Source: Exophiala sp. HKRS030
Taxonomy: Eukaryota; Ascomycota; Eurotiomycetes; Chaetothyriales; Herpotrichiellaceae
Length of the DNA stretch: 64,000 nucleotides
Direction: 5' to 3'
NCBI GenBank assembly: GCA_023897205.1
Contig: JAHWDD010000003.1
Coordinates: forward strand, 1,739,665-1,803,664
Below the pieces are notes generated by a model that was given only the letters and a program-made list of their open reading frames with translations, was not told the origin of the DNA and searched no databases. Shown here in pieces: positions 35,401-46,107 of the stretch. Every line of letters begins with the position of its first letter. The first letter of the stretch is position 1. Position numbers and translations under genes: made by a program.

Positions 35401-36134
35401 TTTCGAGGATCGCCCACGCCCGCTTGGGTCGAGTTTCCCTGCGATGTAATACTGGCCGAACCTAGATTGATGATCTGCGGTGGTCGATTGTTCAGGGTAT
35501 TGGTTGTTGTCACATTGCCTAGGCCTGTGAATGAGCCTCCAAACACAATGTGTCCATTGGGAGCTTTCGTGATCGATGACACTGGAGCATCGAAGCCGGC
35601 AAATGGCAGGGTTGACCAGTTTCCATCTTTCCAAGCGATGGCATTGCTTGAATTTCCAGCTTCAAAAGCACCACCCAGATAAACGGTTCCGTTGTCCTGA
35701 TCGCAATACAGAGCCGACACCGTTCCTTGTATCCCATCAAGGGCTTGAACCTCCAGGGTAGTTGTGTTTAGGAGCGCGGCAGATCTTGCTGCTACACCGC
35801 CAATACTTGTGAAATTTCCTCCTACTACCACCCCCGATAACGAGCCATCCTGCAGCAAGAGTGGACAGACAGCTTCAATGCTGGCGTCCGTAGACGACAG
35901 AATTTCAAAGGCTCCACCAGGTAGTTGTGACAACAGTGATTGTGAGCCATTGTTAATAAATCCTTCCTGTTGACCCGAATAGACTTGGATTGCATCAAAG
36001 TTGCCCGCGAGCGTTACCTGGCCCAGGGAGCCTAGATCGAGATTGGGCGGAGGTATTGATTGGCACACTCCTTGCTTTGAGAGCAATAACAGAGCGGCCG
36101 TTGCCCGTGGGCCGAACCGCGACAACAGATGCAT
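32434..36134 (-). CDS. rax2: Cortical polarity marker Rax2
   Basis: A large type I membrane glycoprotein that marks the cell cortex for polarised growth or bud-site choice. Exons 36134-32720 and 32669-32434 (50-bp intron, phase 1) give 1216 residues, the size expected for filamentous-fungal Rax2. There is a signal peptide at the amino end (LLSRFGPRATAALLLLSKQG, cleavage after about residue 25). A very long extracellular part follows with repeated kelch/beta-propeller-like units of the form YVGGNFT/VFGGSFTGLG/FAGGRLSG and dozens of N-glycosylation sequons. One transmembrane helix (IAVLVALCAALGTIFLIILIG) and a short cytoplasmic tail starting NRIQRRRAG lie in the second exon, so the intron separates ectodomain from anchor. 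Retaining the intron would give a protein without the anchor. Confidence 0.92.
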
Positions 36135-37988
36135 GTGGTTGATGCGTCTGCGCCGCAGCGACGGACCAGAGATGTTCTGTTATTGCCTTGACCGTGATAA
36201 AGACATGTGTGTGGGTTTGTGTAGGAAGTGAAAAACCTAGAGTGATTCTTCTGAGCTGATTTCCAAACTCGGGATCGGAGGTCGGGCGGTCGGTCGTGTG
36301 GGTGAGATCTTTGTGTGATCACGAATTAACGCGTGGAGAGGGCTTTGTGAAGCAGGGGTCTGTTGAAATGATGGTCGCGACGAGAGAGAGAGAGGAGGTA
36401 CGAATTCGTGTCAGCAACAGGTGATTAGGAGAATGGGTTGAAGAGGTGAAGTTGAGAGGTGTGTGTGAGGTGAGTTTGTGAACGACGGACAAGGAAAGAG
36501 CGACAGTCGCGAAATGAGGTTGCGAAGACGAAGATCCGGAGGAGCTGTTGCAAGAGTGACGAAGAGGAATCGATTGGATTGTCCGTAGCGGCAACAGTAG
36601 TGTGGAAGATGCAGAAGCAAGAAGCAGGGAAAGTTGGTTTAGCTGGACTCGGACTCTGGTGTGTGGTGTGCATCCATCGACTTGCGCAGGTCAGAAAGTC
36701 ACTGGAGACAACAACCTCGCGACTCAACGCTCTTGCAATCCACCTTCGAGCCCGCTAACCAGCCACCAACGGCCATGGCCTGGTACAGCATGGCTGGCAA
36801 TTGGACGACGGGGGGTGTAATCAGACCTGGTAAGCCCACTCCAAGCATGAGGAGCTTCCGGGTCGCTGACAGGCACAAGGAACAATCACCACGGGCAGCC
36901 GAAGCCTATTACACCAGCCCGCGACGGGCGATATTGTTAGGACTGTGGGACTCTCCAGGCATTGCTAGGGGTGCCTTCTTGTTGCCCCCGACACCCATGA
37001 CACCCACTCATGTCGCAGCAATGCAATCTTGCATTCCTCCACTCTATCCACCCATGTTTTTCCCCCCTGCGCCTCACCAATCATTCTGCTCCAAGCACGG
37101 TTTGAAAAACATTTCGTAACAGAGGGTCATGGATCAACTGGACAACGAACGGCCACAGAATATTCTACGCATCTCGCGACGGGTTACTCAGAGCCCCTCG
37201 TTCCTCACACCTGAAGATTTGTGCCCATATTCCTCAGATGAGACCCCCAAGTCCAGATAGGCTGTCTACATACACGAGATTCGACCGCCAAAACTCAACG
37301 GTAAGTATGCAATTTCCCGTTGTGAGAGCAAGAGGTCCACCGGAAATGTCGTGGCTGGGCTGGCAGTGCTTGACCCTTTACGGATGACGGAGGCCGGATA
37401 CCTCGACCAATTCTTCTACAGATCCTACATACTCTACATCTGCCCTTACGGCAACGTGCATAAGCGACTTCAAACACGTCGAGTCATCGCAGAGGCCGGA
37501 AAAGACGACTTCAAGTTTTCGTCTCGAGAAAACACAATGTACACGTCTCAAGCAAGACCTGATGCTTGTTACTTGACATCATGCGAGTCCGCTTAGAGAC
37601 CCTGGTCCATGTTGGTCCGTTGTCATCTCTCGATCGCGCGTACGAGTGCTGTACAGATACAGTTGCTTCCACATCAGTTCAGAGCATCGGTATTAATCCG
37701 ATTTTTACAATCCGTACCCTCCTTTCACTTCCTTCATCATCGCTAGAACGTCCTTCAGTGTCCGTCAGACTCCAGGGGCGCGACGCCTCATCTATTATGG
37801 CGGGTACATCCTCAAGTGTTGACAGATGTCGCATCCGCACCTCAATGATGAGTAAAACACGTGAGCCTGAAACGCTGACGCAAGTCTTATTATCAATGGT
37901 ACAGTATTGACGAGTCTCGACCGGGATTGCTTGTGTCTGAGATAATCGCAGTTTTGTATATTCAAACCTAAGGTCTCGGAGGACTGTT
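36135..37988. other. Long intergenic region between rax2 and OGG1
   Basis: About 1.85 kb containing the rax2 promoter (GA-rich near 36390) and the 3' flank of OGG1. A frame from ATG 37129 to TAG 37596 is open except for one TAG at 37258; it is unrecognised and probably chance. Confidence 0.5.
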
Positions 37989-39239
37989 TCACCCTCGCCT
38001 CCTACGTTTGACCCTCCCACTCCCACTCGTCACCTTCACCACCACCACCACCTCCTCCTCAATCTCAACTTTGGTCTGCGGTTCATCTTCATCTTCAAGT
38101 TCGCGCTTGACTGTGACGCGTTGCACAGTCTCTTTCCGATCGACCAAAGGCTCCTTTCCGTTTGGCGAACCTTCTTTTATGCTTGTTTCGACCTTGGTGG
38201 TCAGCCGCTCGGCAAATGTCCTCAAGTCGGCTGTGAAGAGTACACTGTGCGCCCATCCAGCCTCTTTACCCCAGAGTTTGCGGAAATGGTTGGCTACGGC
38301 ATCATAGGTCGCTTTCGTCAAGCTGCTGTGCTTCCCCTTTCCAAATTTGTAGTCCCGTTGCGCAATCTGCCAGACATGGGTGTCCACGGGCACAGCCTCT
38401 CCCCAGCCTAGTCCCATCAGACAGACACAGTCTGCGACTTTGGGACCGACCCCTTGTAAACTAAGAAGCTGTTCGTGCGCCTCCCGATACCCATCTCGTC
38501 CTTCAGGTTTCATTTCTCCCGCAGGCGACGCCTTTCCACCATAAGCTGGGCTTTCAGGGTTGCGCAGGTTTTCCAGCCAGCCTTCCTCGTGATCTTCGGC
38601 TATCATCTTCGCCGTCTGGTAGATGTACTTTGCCCGATAGCCAAAGCCTAGCTCTCGGAGGTGAGCTTCGACATTCTTGCCCGTCAAAGACGATGGGTGT
38701 GGGAAGTCGTGATACCGCCGGCCGTCTAACGTCCCAATGTATGGCCCGTAGTGCGTGCATAGCTTCTCTACCATCTGTGATATTCGAATGATATTGTTGT
38801 TACTGCTGCAAATGAACCCGATCAGCGCTTCCCATGCGTCTTGCCGTAATATTCGTACGCCAGTAAATTTCGGTGCCTTCTTTCTAAAATTTGGATCTGA
38901 GGCCGACCACTGCGTGTATAACGTCTCAAGGTTGGGTTCTAGGTTCAGGTAGTGTTGGAGAAGGTCTTTTGTGTCGTCCGTTTCGTCCTCATCTGAGACG
39001 GTCGGGGGTATCGAAGCAGGAGGTGTCGGAGGAGTATCCATGGCAGCAGGCCATATCGATCGGTATTGTACGTGACTTGTATCTTGCGACAATTGGACAA
39101 TGCGACCGCGAAGTGTACAGGCCCAACTGTCGTCCTCGCATTGCCGCCATCGAAAGGACTGCCCGCATCGAAGAGTGGTTGCAATGCATAACTCATTCAG
39201 GGAGATAGGCAGCTTCCGCCACTCTGTTATCCTCGTCAT
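37989..39239 (-). CDS. ogg1: 8-oxoguanine DNA glycosylase/AP lyase OGG1
   Basis: Removes 8-oxoguanine opposite cytosine in nuclear (and probably mitochondrial) base-excision repair. The single exon gives 416 residues. The amino domain begins WRKLPISLNELCIATTLRCGQSFRW. The SSNNNI motif (145-150) contains the base-contacting asparagines. The helix-hairpin-helix GVGPKVADCVCLMGLG holds the catalytic Lys at 267, and PVDTHVWQIAQRDY carries the catalytic Asp at 286. The carboxy tail is acidic with a polyvaline stretch and ends with GRVKRRRRG, a likely nuclear localisation signal. The amino end is moderately basic but gives no clear mitochondrial presequence. Confidence 0.96.
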   Translation of the reverse strand: MTRITEWRKLPISLNELCIATTLRCGQSFRWRQCEDDSWACTLRGRIVQLSQDTSHVQYRSIWPAAMDTPPTPPASIPPTVSDEDETDDTKDLLQHYLNLEPNLETLYTQWSASDPNFRKKAPKFTGVRILRQDAWEALIGFICSSNNNIIRISQMVEKLCTHYGPYIGTLDGRRYHDFPHPSSLTGKNVEAHLRELGFGYRAKYIYQTAKMIAEDHEEGWLENLRNPESPAYGGKASPAGEMKPEGRDGYREAHEQLLSLQGVGPKVADCVCLMGLGWGEAVPVDTHVWQIAQRDYKFGKGKHSSLTKATYDAVANHFRKLWGKEAGWAHSVLFTADLRTFAERLTTKVETSIKEGSPNGKEPLVDRKETVQRVTVKRELEDEDEPQTKVEIEEEVVVVVKVTSGSGRVKRRRRG

Positions 39240-39677
39240 TTTTAATTCTTGTTCAGTATTGAAACACGGCGGGCTTTCATTTATGCCTCTAGAAAGCGAG
39301 TTGGGATTCTCAGGCTTAAAATCTAATTGCCATTAAGTGAAATGCCCCGAAATTCCATGAATTGCCCCTTGGCCACTTCCCCGCGTCGACTTGTCCCGCA
39401 CGCGTTAATTACGCGACGAGAACTAAAAGGTGCCTAGAGCATCGTAGAGGTACTCCGTACCTGGTGACTATTTACACGTACAAGTATGTGCTGGTAAGGG
39501 TCGGCTCAGGCGCACGGAGCAGAGTGTAGTCAAAACAGCAAGGCAGCCTCTTTCAGGCGAGCCCAATAGGAACATGAAAACCCTTGTTTACTTCTAGCTA
39601 TTTTCGATAAGTTGCATCAACAATAATGCATTTGTACATGCCGCCTCTGCTGCGTCTGGTCTTAAGCGAGTAGACCA
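39240..39677. other. Promoter region of OGG1 and 3' flank of permease
   Basis: About 440 bp. The word GGTACTCCGTACC occurs at about 39449-39461. Nothing else is identified. Confidence 0.55.
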
Positions 39678-41688
39678 TCAGGGATTCTTGGTGTCCTGGG
39701 CCGGCTGTCCAAAGGCATCAACTGCATTCCGGCCGCTTACCGCAGCACTCCCATGGATAATCACATTGTCATCGAGAACGGAGTTGCTGAAGACCAGGTA
39801 CTCATGTCTCCCTTTCCAAACCCAGTAAAGCCCACACAGCAACACTATCCCGCCGAGGATTGCAATGGCCCAGTTCATATTTGCAATATCTCCAGCCACG
39901 GGCACATATTGTGGGAAGATATAGAACAAGATTACAACAACGCTCCACAGTAAAGAAACAATGTTCACAGTGTAGCCCCACCGTCCAAGGTCAAAGTAGG
40001 GCCGGGGAGGGAGAATCTTTCGTCCTCTCAACACCACGCACAATATTGGTACGCAGTATGAGACCTGAAGTGCAACACCACCACCTGAGATGATGGCGTA
40101 GAAAGCCAATTTGCTCCCAAGAACCAGCAACCCGGCCAGAAGGTTCAGTACAATGACGCCCACCATAGCTCGTAGTGGCATTGCGAATCGTTTGCTGACT
40201 TGAGCGAAGTATTCTGAGAAGGGGAAGGCACGATCTCGAGCCATGGACCATGCCAATCGAGACCCAGCCGTGTTCATGTTCACGATGATGAGATACTAGA
40301 TTCTGAGTCAGTCATGGTGAGAAACTCGTATAAGAACCACTCACATTCAGACCCATCATCATGATGGCACACCAAATACCGCCACCGTACGTTGAATCCA
40401 AGACATCCATGAACCAAGCCTGCGGGATAGTCAGAACACCTAGATAAGCTTGCACAGGATCATACTCACAACGTAGGAAGAGGTGGCCTGAAGATAATCT
40501 TCCCAATGAGGACCGACGGTCAAGCACATAACGATAGCTGAAAGCCATGCGGTAACACCAGCCCAAACCATCGACCATACCATCACCCGCTAGGTCATGT
40601 TTAGTTTGGCGAAAAAAGAGTGTCCATGTGCAAACTTACGGGAGCATCACGAGAAGCATTCTTCATTTCTTCAACCACTACCCCCGAGTTAGCTAGAATC
40701 AACGTTGCGAGACTTTTCGCCGGCGTCCTTACAATGCATTACACCATCTGTTCCGTACAATCCATAGATTGGAACATACATCGACAAGATGAAGACCCAG
40801 CCGGTGGATTTCCACCCCGATGTATTGAGGAATTCTGTGAAGACAAACTTTGCGCTGTTCTTGTCGGCCATCACCAAGAAAACGATGGCCCAGATCAGTC
40901 CATTGCCGATGTTGAAAGCGGCACCGAAAATTTGCAAGGCTGGAAGGTATCGGGGCATCAGATTGGACACGGCAGGAGCCACAAGGAAGCCTGTGTATAT
41001 CAACCATGTCATGTAGGGCTAGAAATGTCAGTCACATGAACGGCCTACATGAAAACTTTCTGCTCATCACCTTCCAGTCAACCTCTGGATGAATTATCTC
41101 CACGAGTGCGGACACTATTTCTGCGCTGTTCAAGGCGCAGCTGCTGCTTGTCGAGATCTCGCCCACCAAGACGCACCAGCCAACCACATAGGACAGGAAT
41201 CGTCGGAATTTCTCTGGTGCAACAACCTATTCTACTGTTAGTTGCGTTGTCTAGAACTCGACAGAAGTCATACTTGGGTGTAGAACTGCTGTCCTCCGGC
41301 CGTAGGCCATATTGAGCAGTACTCGGCCAGCGATGCCATGACAAAGATCTGTCCGGTGGTCACGACAACACTGAAAGATTGCAACAGTCAGCATCGTTCC
41401 ATAATGCAGATCAACCTTCAGAACTTACGTTCCCCAAACGAGGCTGACAGGACCTCCCAAAGTGAATATATAATAAAACATCACAATGTTACATGACCAG
41501 GAACATAAAATTGTCGTCTGATATGCCATCACTAAGGGGACTGGTTAGTCTGATCACCGTGGAGGCCAATCGTAGCATGGCTTACGACTCCAGAAGGTGT
41601 ATGTCCTTCTGAGCTCAGGCTTGTGCCCGAGGCTGATGAGTCGGTCCTCATCACTGCCATGATTTGAGCTTTCGTCCTTGGTTTCCAT
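39678..41688 (-). CDS. APC-family amino acid/choline-type permease
   Basis: A plasma-membrane transporter of the fungal amino-acid/choline/GABA branch of the APC superfamily. Nine exons were traced by splice signals and frame: 41688-41586, 41531-41429, 41370-41274, 41226-41071, 41018-40733, 40677-40640, 40589-40470, 40419-40345 and 40295-39678. This gives 531 residues, normal for the family. Typical motifs are LGHKPELRRTYTFWS before helix 1, SLAEYCSIWPTAGGQQFY, the HLVEEMKNASRDAPR segment after helix 7, and NTAGSRLAWSMARDRAFPF. Roughly twelve hydrophobic helices are present. An open frame with an acceptor lies just upstream of the ATG (41689-41745), so an extra amino-terminal exon is possible. 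The substrate cannot be told from sequence. It is divergent from a Zn2Cys6 regulator. Confidence 0.88.
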
Positions 41689-42652
41689 GTCGATGTTAGA
41701 GAACAGAGGATTGCTGAGGTAAGACCGGGTGTCGTTTCCGTTCTCCTACAATAGAGAACAACGATGGCAGCAATACATGAACAAGAGAGTCTCCTTCATC
41801 AGAGAAGGAAGAAGACAAGCCTCAGAGATATTGGCTCCAGGAAAACCCGAGTAGAAGTACCAAACTTCTCGAAGTTCTGCACCACAAGCCGTGAGATGAT
41901 TCTGACGGCTGAGCCCGTATCTCAATCCTACAACCAATATGGGATTAGCGGCTTCGGTCCACAGAAGCAGCATTTCCTCGTTAGTACCACAGCGACGGGC
42001 CATCTTGCGAGATCATTTTGCAAGACGGGAATTTCTGTCAAAGACAGCGAATGGCTTCCACTGGAAAGTAAAGAAATATCGATTGATATCATTAGTGGCA
42101 TCTTTTTCAGTCCGCGCGAGGCAAGCAACATTTCTCTCGCGGCAATGCCTTCTTTTGGTGTTAGTATGATCCATTCTGTGAACATACTATCTTCCTCGAG
42201 CAAGATTGTCCGGGAAAAATAGAGCGTGTTGGGTCCAGAACGGATGTGTCGCGATAACCTCAAGCATCCGACTTCCCGAGCGTGTCCCAACGACTCCGTT
42301 GGAAATAAGAGGAATGGACAGAACCATTAGGCTTGACATCGGACGTCAAACAGAACAAACCTCAATTCGCGACAGCGCACTCAATGACCTGGAGCACCGG
42401 CATTAGTCATCTACCCCTCTCGGATTATCCTTGTTCCATCCCGCGCGCGTGTGTTGTCGATTCGCTTCTTGCCCACCATGCTTCGACTCAGCTGAAGGAA
42501 CAGCACGTTGACAATGGCGGCGATGAACTGTGCCACCTGGTCACAGATCATGACGACATCATCTTCATCATCCTCCACCTTGCCGCAGTCCAATATTGTC
42601 TGAGAGCTCACTGTCCTTCGCAGTGTCGGTATGAAGCCACGTTTCTTGCGCT
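41689..42652. other. Divergent region between permease and regulator
   Basis: Nearly 1 kb holding both promoters. Frames at 41746-42003 (minus) and 41764-42222 (plus) overlap each other and match nothing known. A possible extra permease exon ends at 41689. Confidence 0.5.
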
Positions 42653-44324
42653 ATGGCAACTAATCCATCGCCATCAAACCTGGAAACTTCGCGGGAAGAG
42701 ATTACGCCACCCAAACAGCCGAACTCTTCAGGCACTGGGTCACAAGGTAATCGTAAACGCAGGATTCGTGTCCTCAGTCACTGACTTGTCCAAGATTGCC
42801 CAACTTGTGTAAGCAATAGTTTTGATGAGACGCCCCAGTGTGGCCAATTCGGGTTCGTTCTTAGCCTAACTGTGTGCCGATTTCCAGGTCAGGCGGAGAA
42901 TCCGATGCGATAGATCCCTGCCTACATGCGCCAAATGCTCGAAAAAAGGTCTAACTTGTCCTGGTTATGGACCTCGTTGGCGTTGGGCCAATGGCATTGC
43001 AGTTCGTGGCCATCTCAAAGGTCGAACAGCACCAGATATCGAAAGGCCGACCAAGTCCAGTACTCTCAAGGCTTCAGTCTCACCCACTTCCACCAAATCC
43101 CCTGAAGCAGATGGCATTTTCCGTGGCATATCAGGGATAGATCCGCTGGAGATGCTATTTCCAGACTTCCCTGACCCTGCTACAAGGGCTCGACTTCTGT
43201 ATCACTATGACAAGAACATTGCAGGATTGATGGTGTGGATAGATTCCGAGCGAAACGAATATCGAAAGCTGGTCCTCCCTTTGGCTAACCGCCAGCCAGT
43301 TCTCCTCTTGGCCATCCTCGCCATTTCAGCACAGCATCTTGCCGTCACCACTAATATAGAATCTAGCTTCTCGGCTAGAGCACGCGATGCAGCCGTCTCG
43401 ATGATTTCAACCCAGATTCGGCAGGTCACCAGCCGCTTGGCTGCTGGGTATGATTTGAACAGCGAAATCGACGTGGACACCGCGGTGTGGATGCTCGCCT
43501 CCATGCTCACACTTGCATCTTATGAAATGGCCGAGTCGGAGACCGGCGCCACAGCTGCCGACTCACATAGGCAGGCCGCTCGTACCTTGGTGAACGCGCT
43601 CGCAACTACAAATCGGGAGAGCAACGATCTGTTCAATTTTCTGCGCAACCAGCTTTCCATTTACGACATTCTTGCCTGCACCACCTCGTTTATGAGTACT
43701 CGTGAGGTGATACGACCTGCTCCTAGCCATGCCAACCTCATCTTCTCCGAATATCTCGGTCTTTTGCACCAGGTAACAGTTTTTTCGCGTCAAATTGATG
43801 ATTCTGGGCCATCGAAAATATCCAGCTTGATCGAGCCTCCCATCACGCCGGTTGAGGCTCGTGCAAGGTTCGAGTTAGCTCGGGGCTCAACACTCATGGC
43901 TGCCGGACTTCTCGAATTGGCATGGGACGAGAGAAGACACGATTTTGTCCGGATTGTGGACATATATCATCATGCTGCCCTGTTGTACACTTACAGAAGC
44001 ATTTTCAGAGGGAAAGTTGATGCTTTAGATATCTCCATATCTACCAACATGTTGTTCGAGCGATTACATCAGCTAGAAAACCGGCATTCATGCATGCAAA
44101 ATTTGCCGTGGCCAGTGCTAATTGCCGGCACAGAGTGTGGTGGCAACCAAGAAAGAGAAGTATTCATAGCAAGCTTGTACGAAGACATTGCTAAAGACAT
44201 GGGCTTCAAGCACTATCTAGAAGTGCTTCATTTCTTGAAAGACCTTTGGTCGAACGGACATGGCGATTGGCTCCAGCTGGCGCGTCAGTACAGCGCCAAC
44301 GGGAAACAAATCGTGGCCGTGTGA
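42653..44324 (+). CDS. Zn(II)2Cys6 transcription factor with microexon
   Basis: A nuclear fungal-type regulator. Three exons are inferred: 42653-42746, a 14-nt exon 42795-42808, and 42888-44324, giving 514 residues. Only this splicing completes a perfect zinc cluster, C-X2-C-X6-C-X6-C-X2-C-X6-C. The first two cysteines (CPTC) come from the microexon, and the rest (RRRIRCDRSLPTCAKCSKKG...) from exon 3. The introns are 48 and 79 bp with GTAATC/GTAAGC donors and CACTGAC/CCTAAC branch signals. From FPDF onward (about residue 127) the body resembles the Fungal_trans_2 regulatory domain. Its divergent orientation to the APC permease suggests, but does not show, that it controls it. A simpler gene model without the microexon would lose half the zinc cluster. 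Confidence 0.8.
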
Positions 44325-46107
44325 GGTGCGCAGACATCTTTCTTGACTTTGGAAGTGATGCTGCGCTGGTCTCCTGGACGCCTCAATCGCTACAGCCGTC
44401 AATCTATACACCATTTCGGCAGGGGATTGCCCGGCTGCAAACCGGCTCGTGGACCCGAGGGTCAAAGTGGTGGGGTAACAGGGTGCGGTTCTTCATGCAT
44501 GGCCTGAACATGCCACTCGCTGGCTGATGTGTGGAGAGCGACATGATTTGGTGCCAATCCTGCTGCGTTTTGGGAGGACGGAATGGTGTTATCACAATTG
44601 GACCTTCATTGTCTATTCCCTTTCTGTGTCCGTCTGAGGGTATTTTGAGCACGTATGAAGTGCTACATGTCGGGATCACCTTGTACAAGTATGCTATTGC
44701 ATATTACTCTGTCATCTATGAACGCGCTTTGGCGGGATTCGAAGCTAGATGGCGACAACCGATGACATGTGAATACCCACGTCCCAGTCCGCGATGTGCA
44801 TGCCCTGGAGCGTGTGTGCTGTCCAGTGGATGTCAGAGTCTTACTGCTTCTCGCATGGCTTCAAACATGCCCTTTACACTGACTCGAGGGTACAAATGCA
44901 CTTCTTATCGGGTTGAGAGTGCTTAGTGTCGGGCAGGTCGCTAGATGAGGTATTCAAGATCCTCGCTGGTTACGTTCGATAATACAAATCATTGTCAACA
45001 TGCAGCACGTCTGCGGCAATTGGCCCGTAAGATTCTCTTGGGCTTCAATGGTGCGGTATCATCTCGCCCTTTCGGCTGGCACAACAAGGCCGGGCCGAAG
45101 ACTTGATTTCGATGCACTTACTATCCAGCATTGAGCAGAACTACCTCCCTCGTACTTGTTCATGTTCTGCCAGCATCCTCGCCGAGACAGTTACTGGGTA
45201 GGTCTGAGAACCTGCGTATGCATCTCGATGAACGCGGCGTTCTCTTCATGTGGCAGATCACACACATGTTGGTCTTGCCAGGGTGTTGCAAGCATATCCT
45301 TGACACGGCAGACGTGGAGCATTTGGTGAAATGGGGCCGCTTTCGAATGAACGAGACTAGACTTGAACAGGACATTGTGAAGAGAGTCCCAGCACCAAAG
45401 TCCGCAAGGCCGGAATCAGGATCAAAGATTCAACATGAAGCTATGGTACTATGTGTCGCCACCTGCCCGATCGGGTATTTCATGGGAGAATTGTGCGACA
45501 GACGTCTGAGGGATGGAATGGTGTAACTAACCGATATCGAGTAGTTCAGTCGTTATTTGGCTTCTCTTTCTTTTTCCTATACATAAAACTCTCCTCGCAC
45601 TAGAATAATTAATTATGCACAGCTGGATCCTACGATGGATGCTCTTTTCTCTCTCTCCACTTCAGACTTTACAGAGCCAATTGCCGACTCACCTACACGA
45701 ACTGGAATGCTGCCCGATGGGATTAGATACCCAAAAGGTAGTCAAAGTCGAACGATGTTGTTTGCAGGCGAGTGAAAGCACCACATCCTCCCACAGTGAT
45801 GATTCGATCAACCGTTCCGCCTTTTGAGCTTCTCGAGCCGGTTTGGATGAAGTCGGATTTTTCCTGTTCCTGCTCCTGTCTCTCATTTGTTTCTCTGTTG
45901 TATTGGTGTCCTGACAATCCTGTCAACGGTCTCATTCCCACTTCCTCACCTCACGTAGCACCTCCAGCCTGACCATGAAATCGATAAACACCCCGCCTTT
46001 CGAGATTCACCATATCATACGCAATCATCTCACCACTTGAATATATACATTCTGTTTCAAAAGTACCTGGAATTGAACCTGGAGCATCACATCACAAAGT
46101 CGGCAAC
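44325..46107. other. Long intergenic region, no gene recognised
   Basis: About 1.8 kb. Frames at 44531-44926 and 45131-45526 (plus) match nothing known and lack splice context. A TATA-like ATATATACA lies near 46041, upstream of the M20 peptidase gene. Confidence 0.5.

Noticed and set aside
44531..45526. Two plus-strand frames of about 131 codons after the first Zn2Cys6 gene
   Set aside because: No recognisable domain, no conserved motif and no plausible exons linking them.
46062..46085. B-box-like GGTTCAATTCC on the minus strand, possible tRNA
   Set aside because: The T-arm has an A-A mismatch and no matching acceptor stem, D-arm or anticodon arm could be found upstream.
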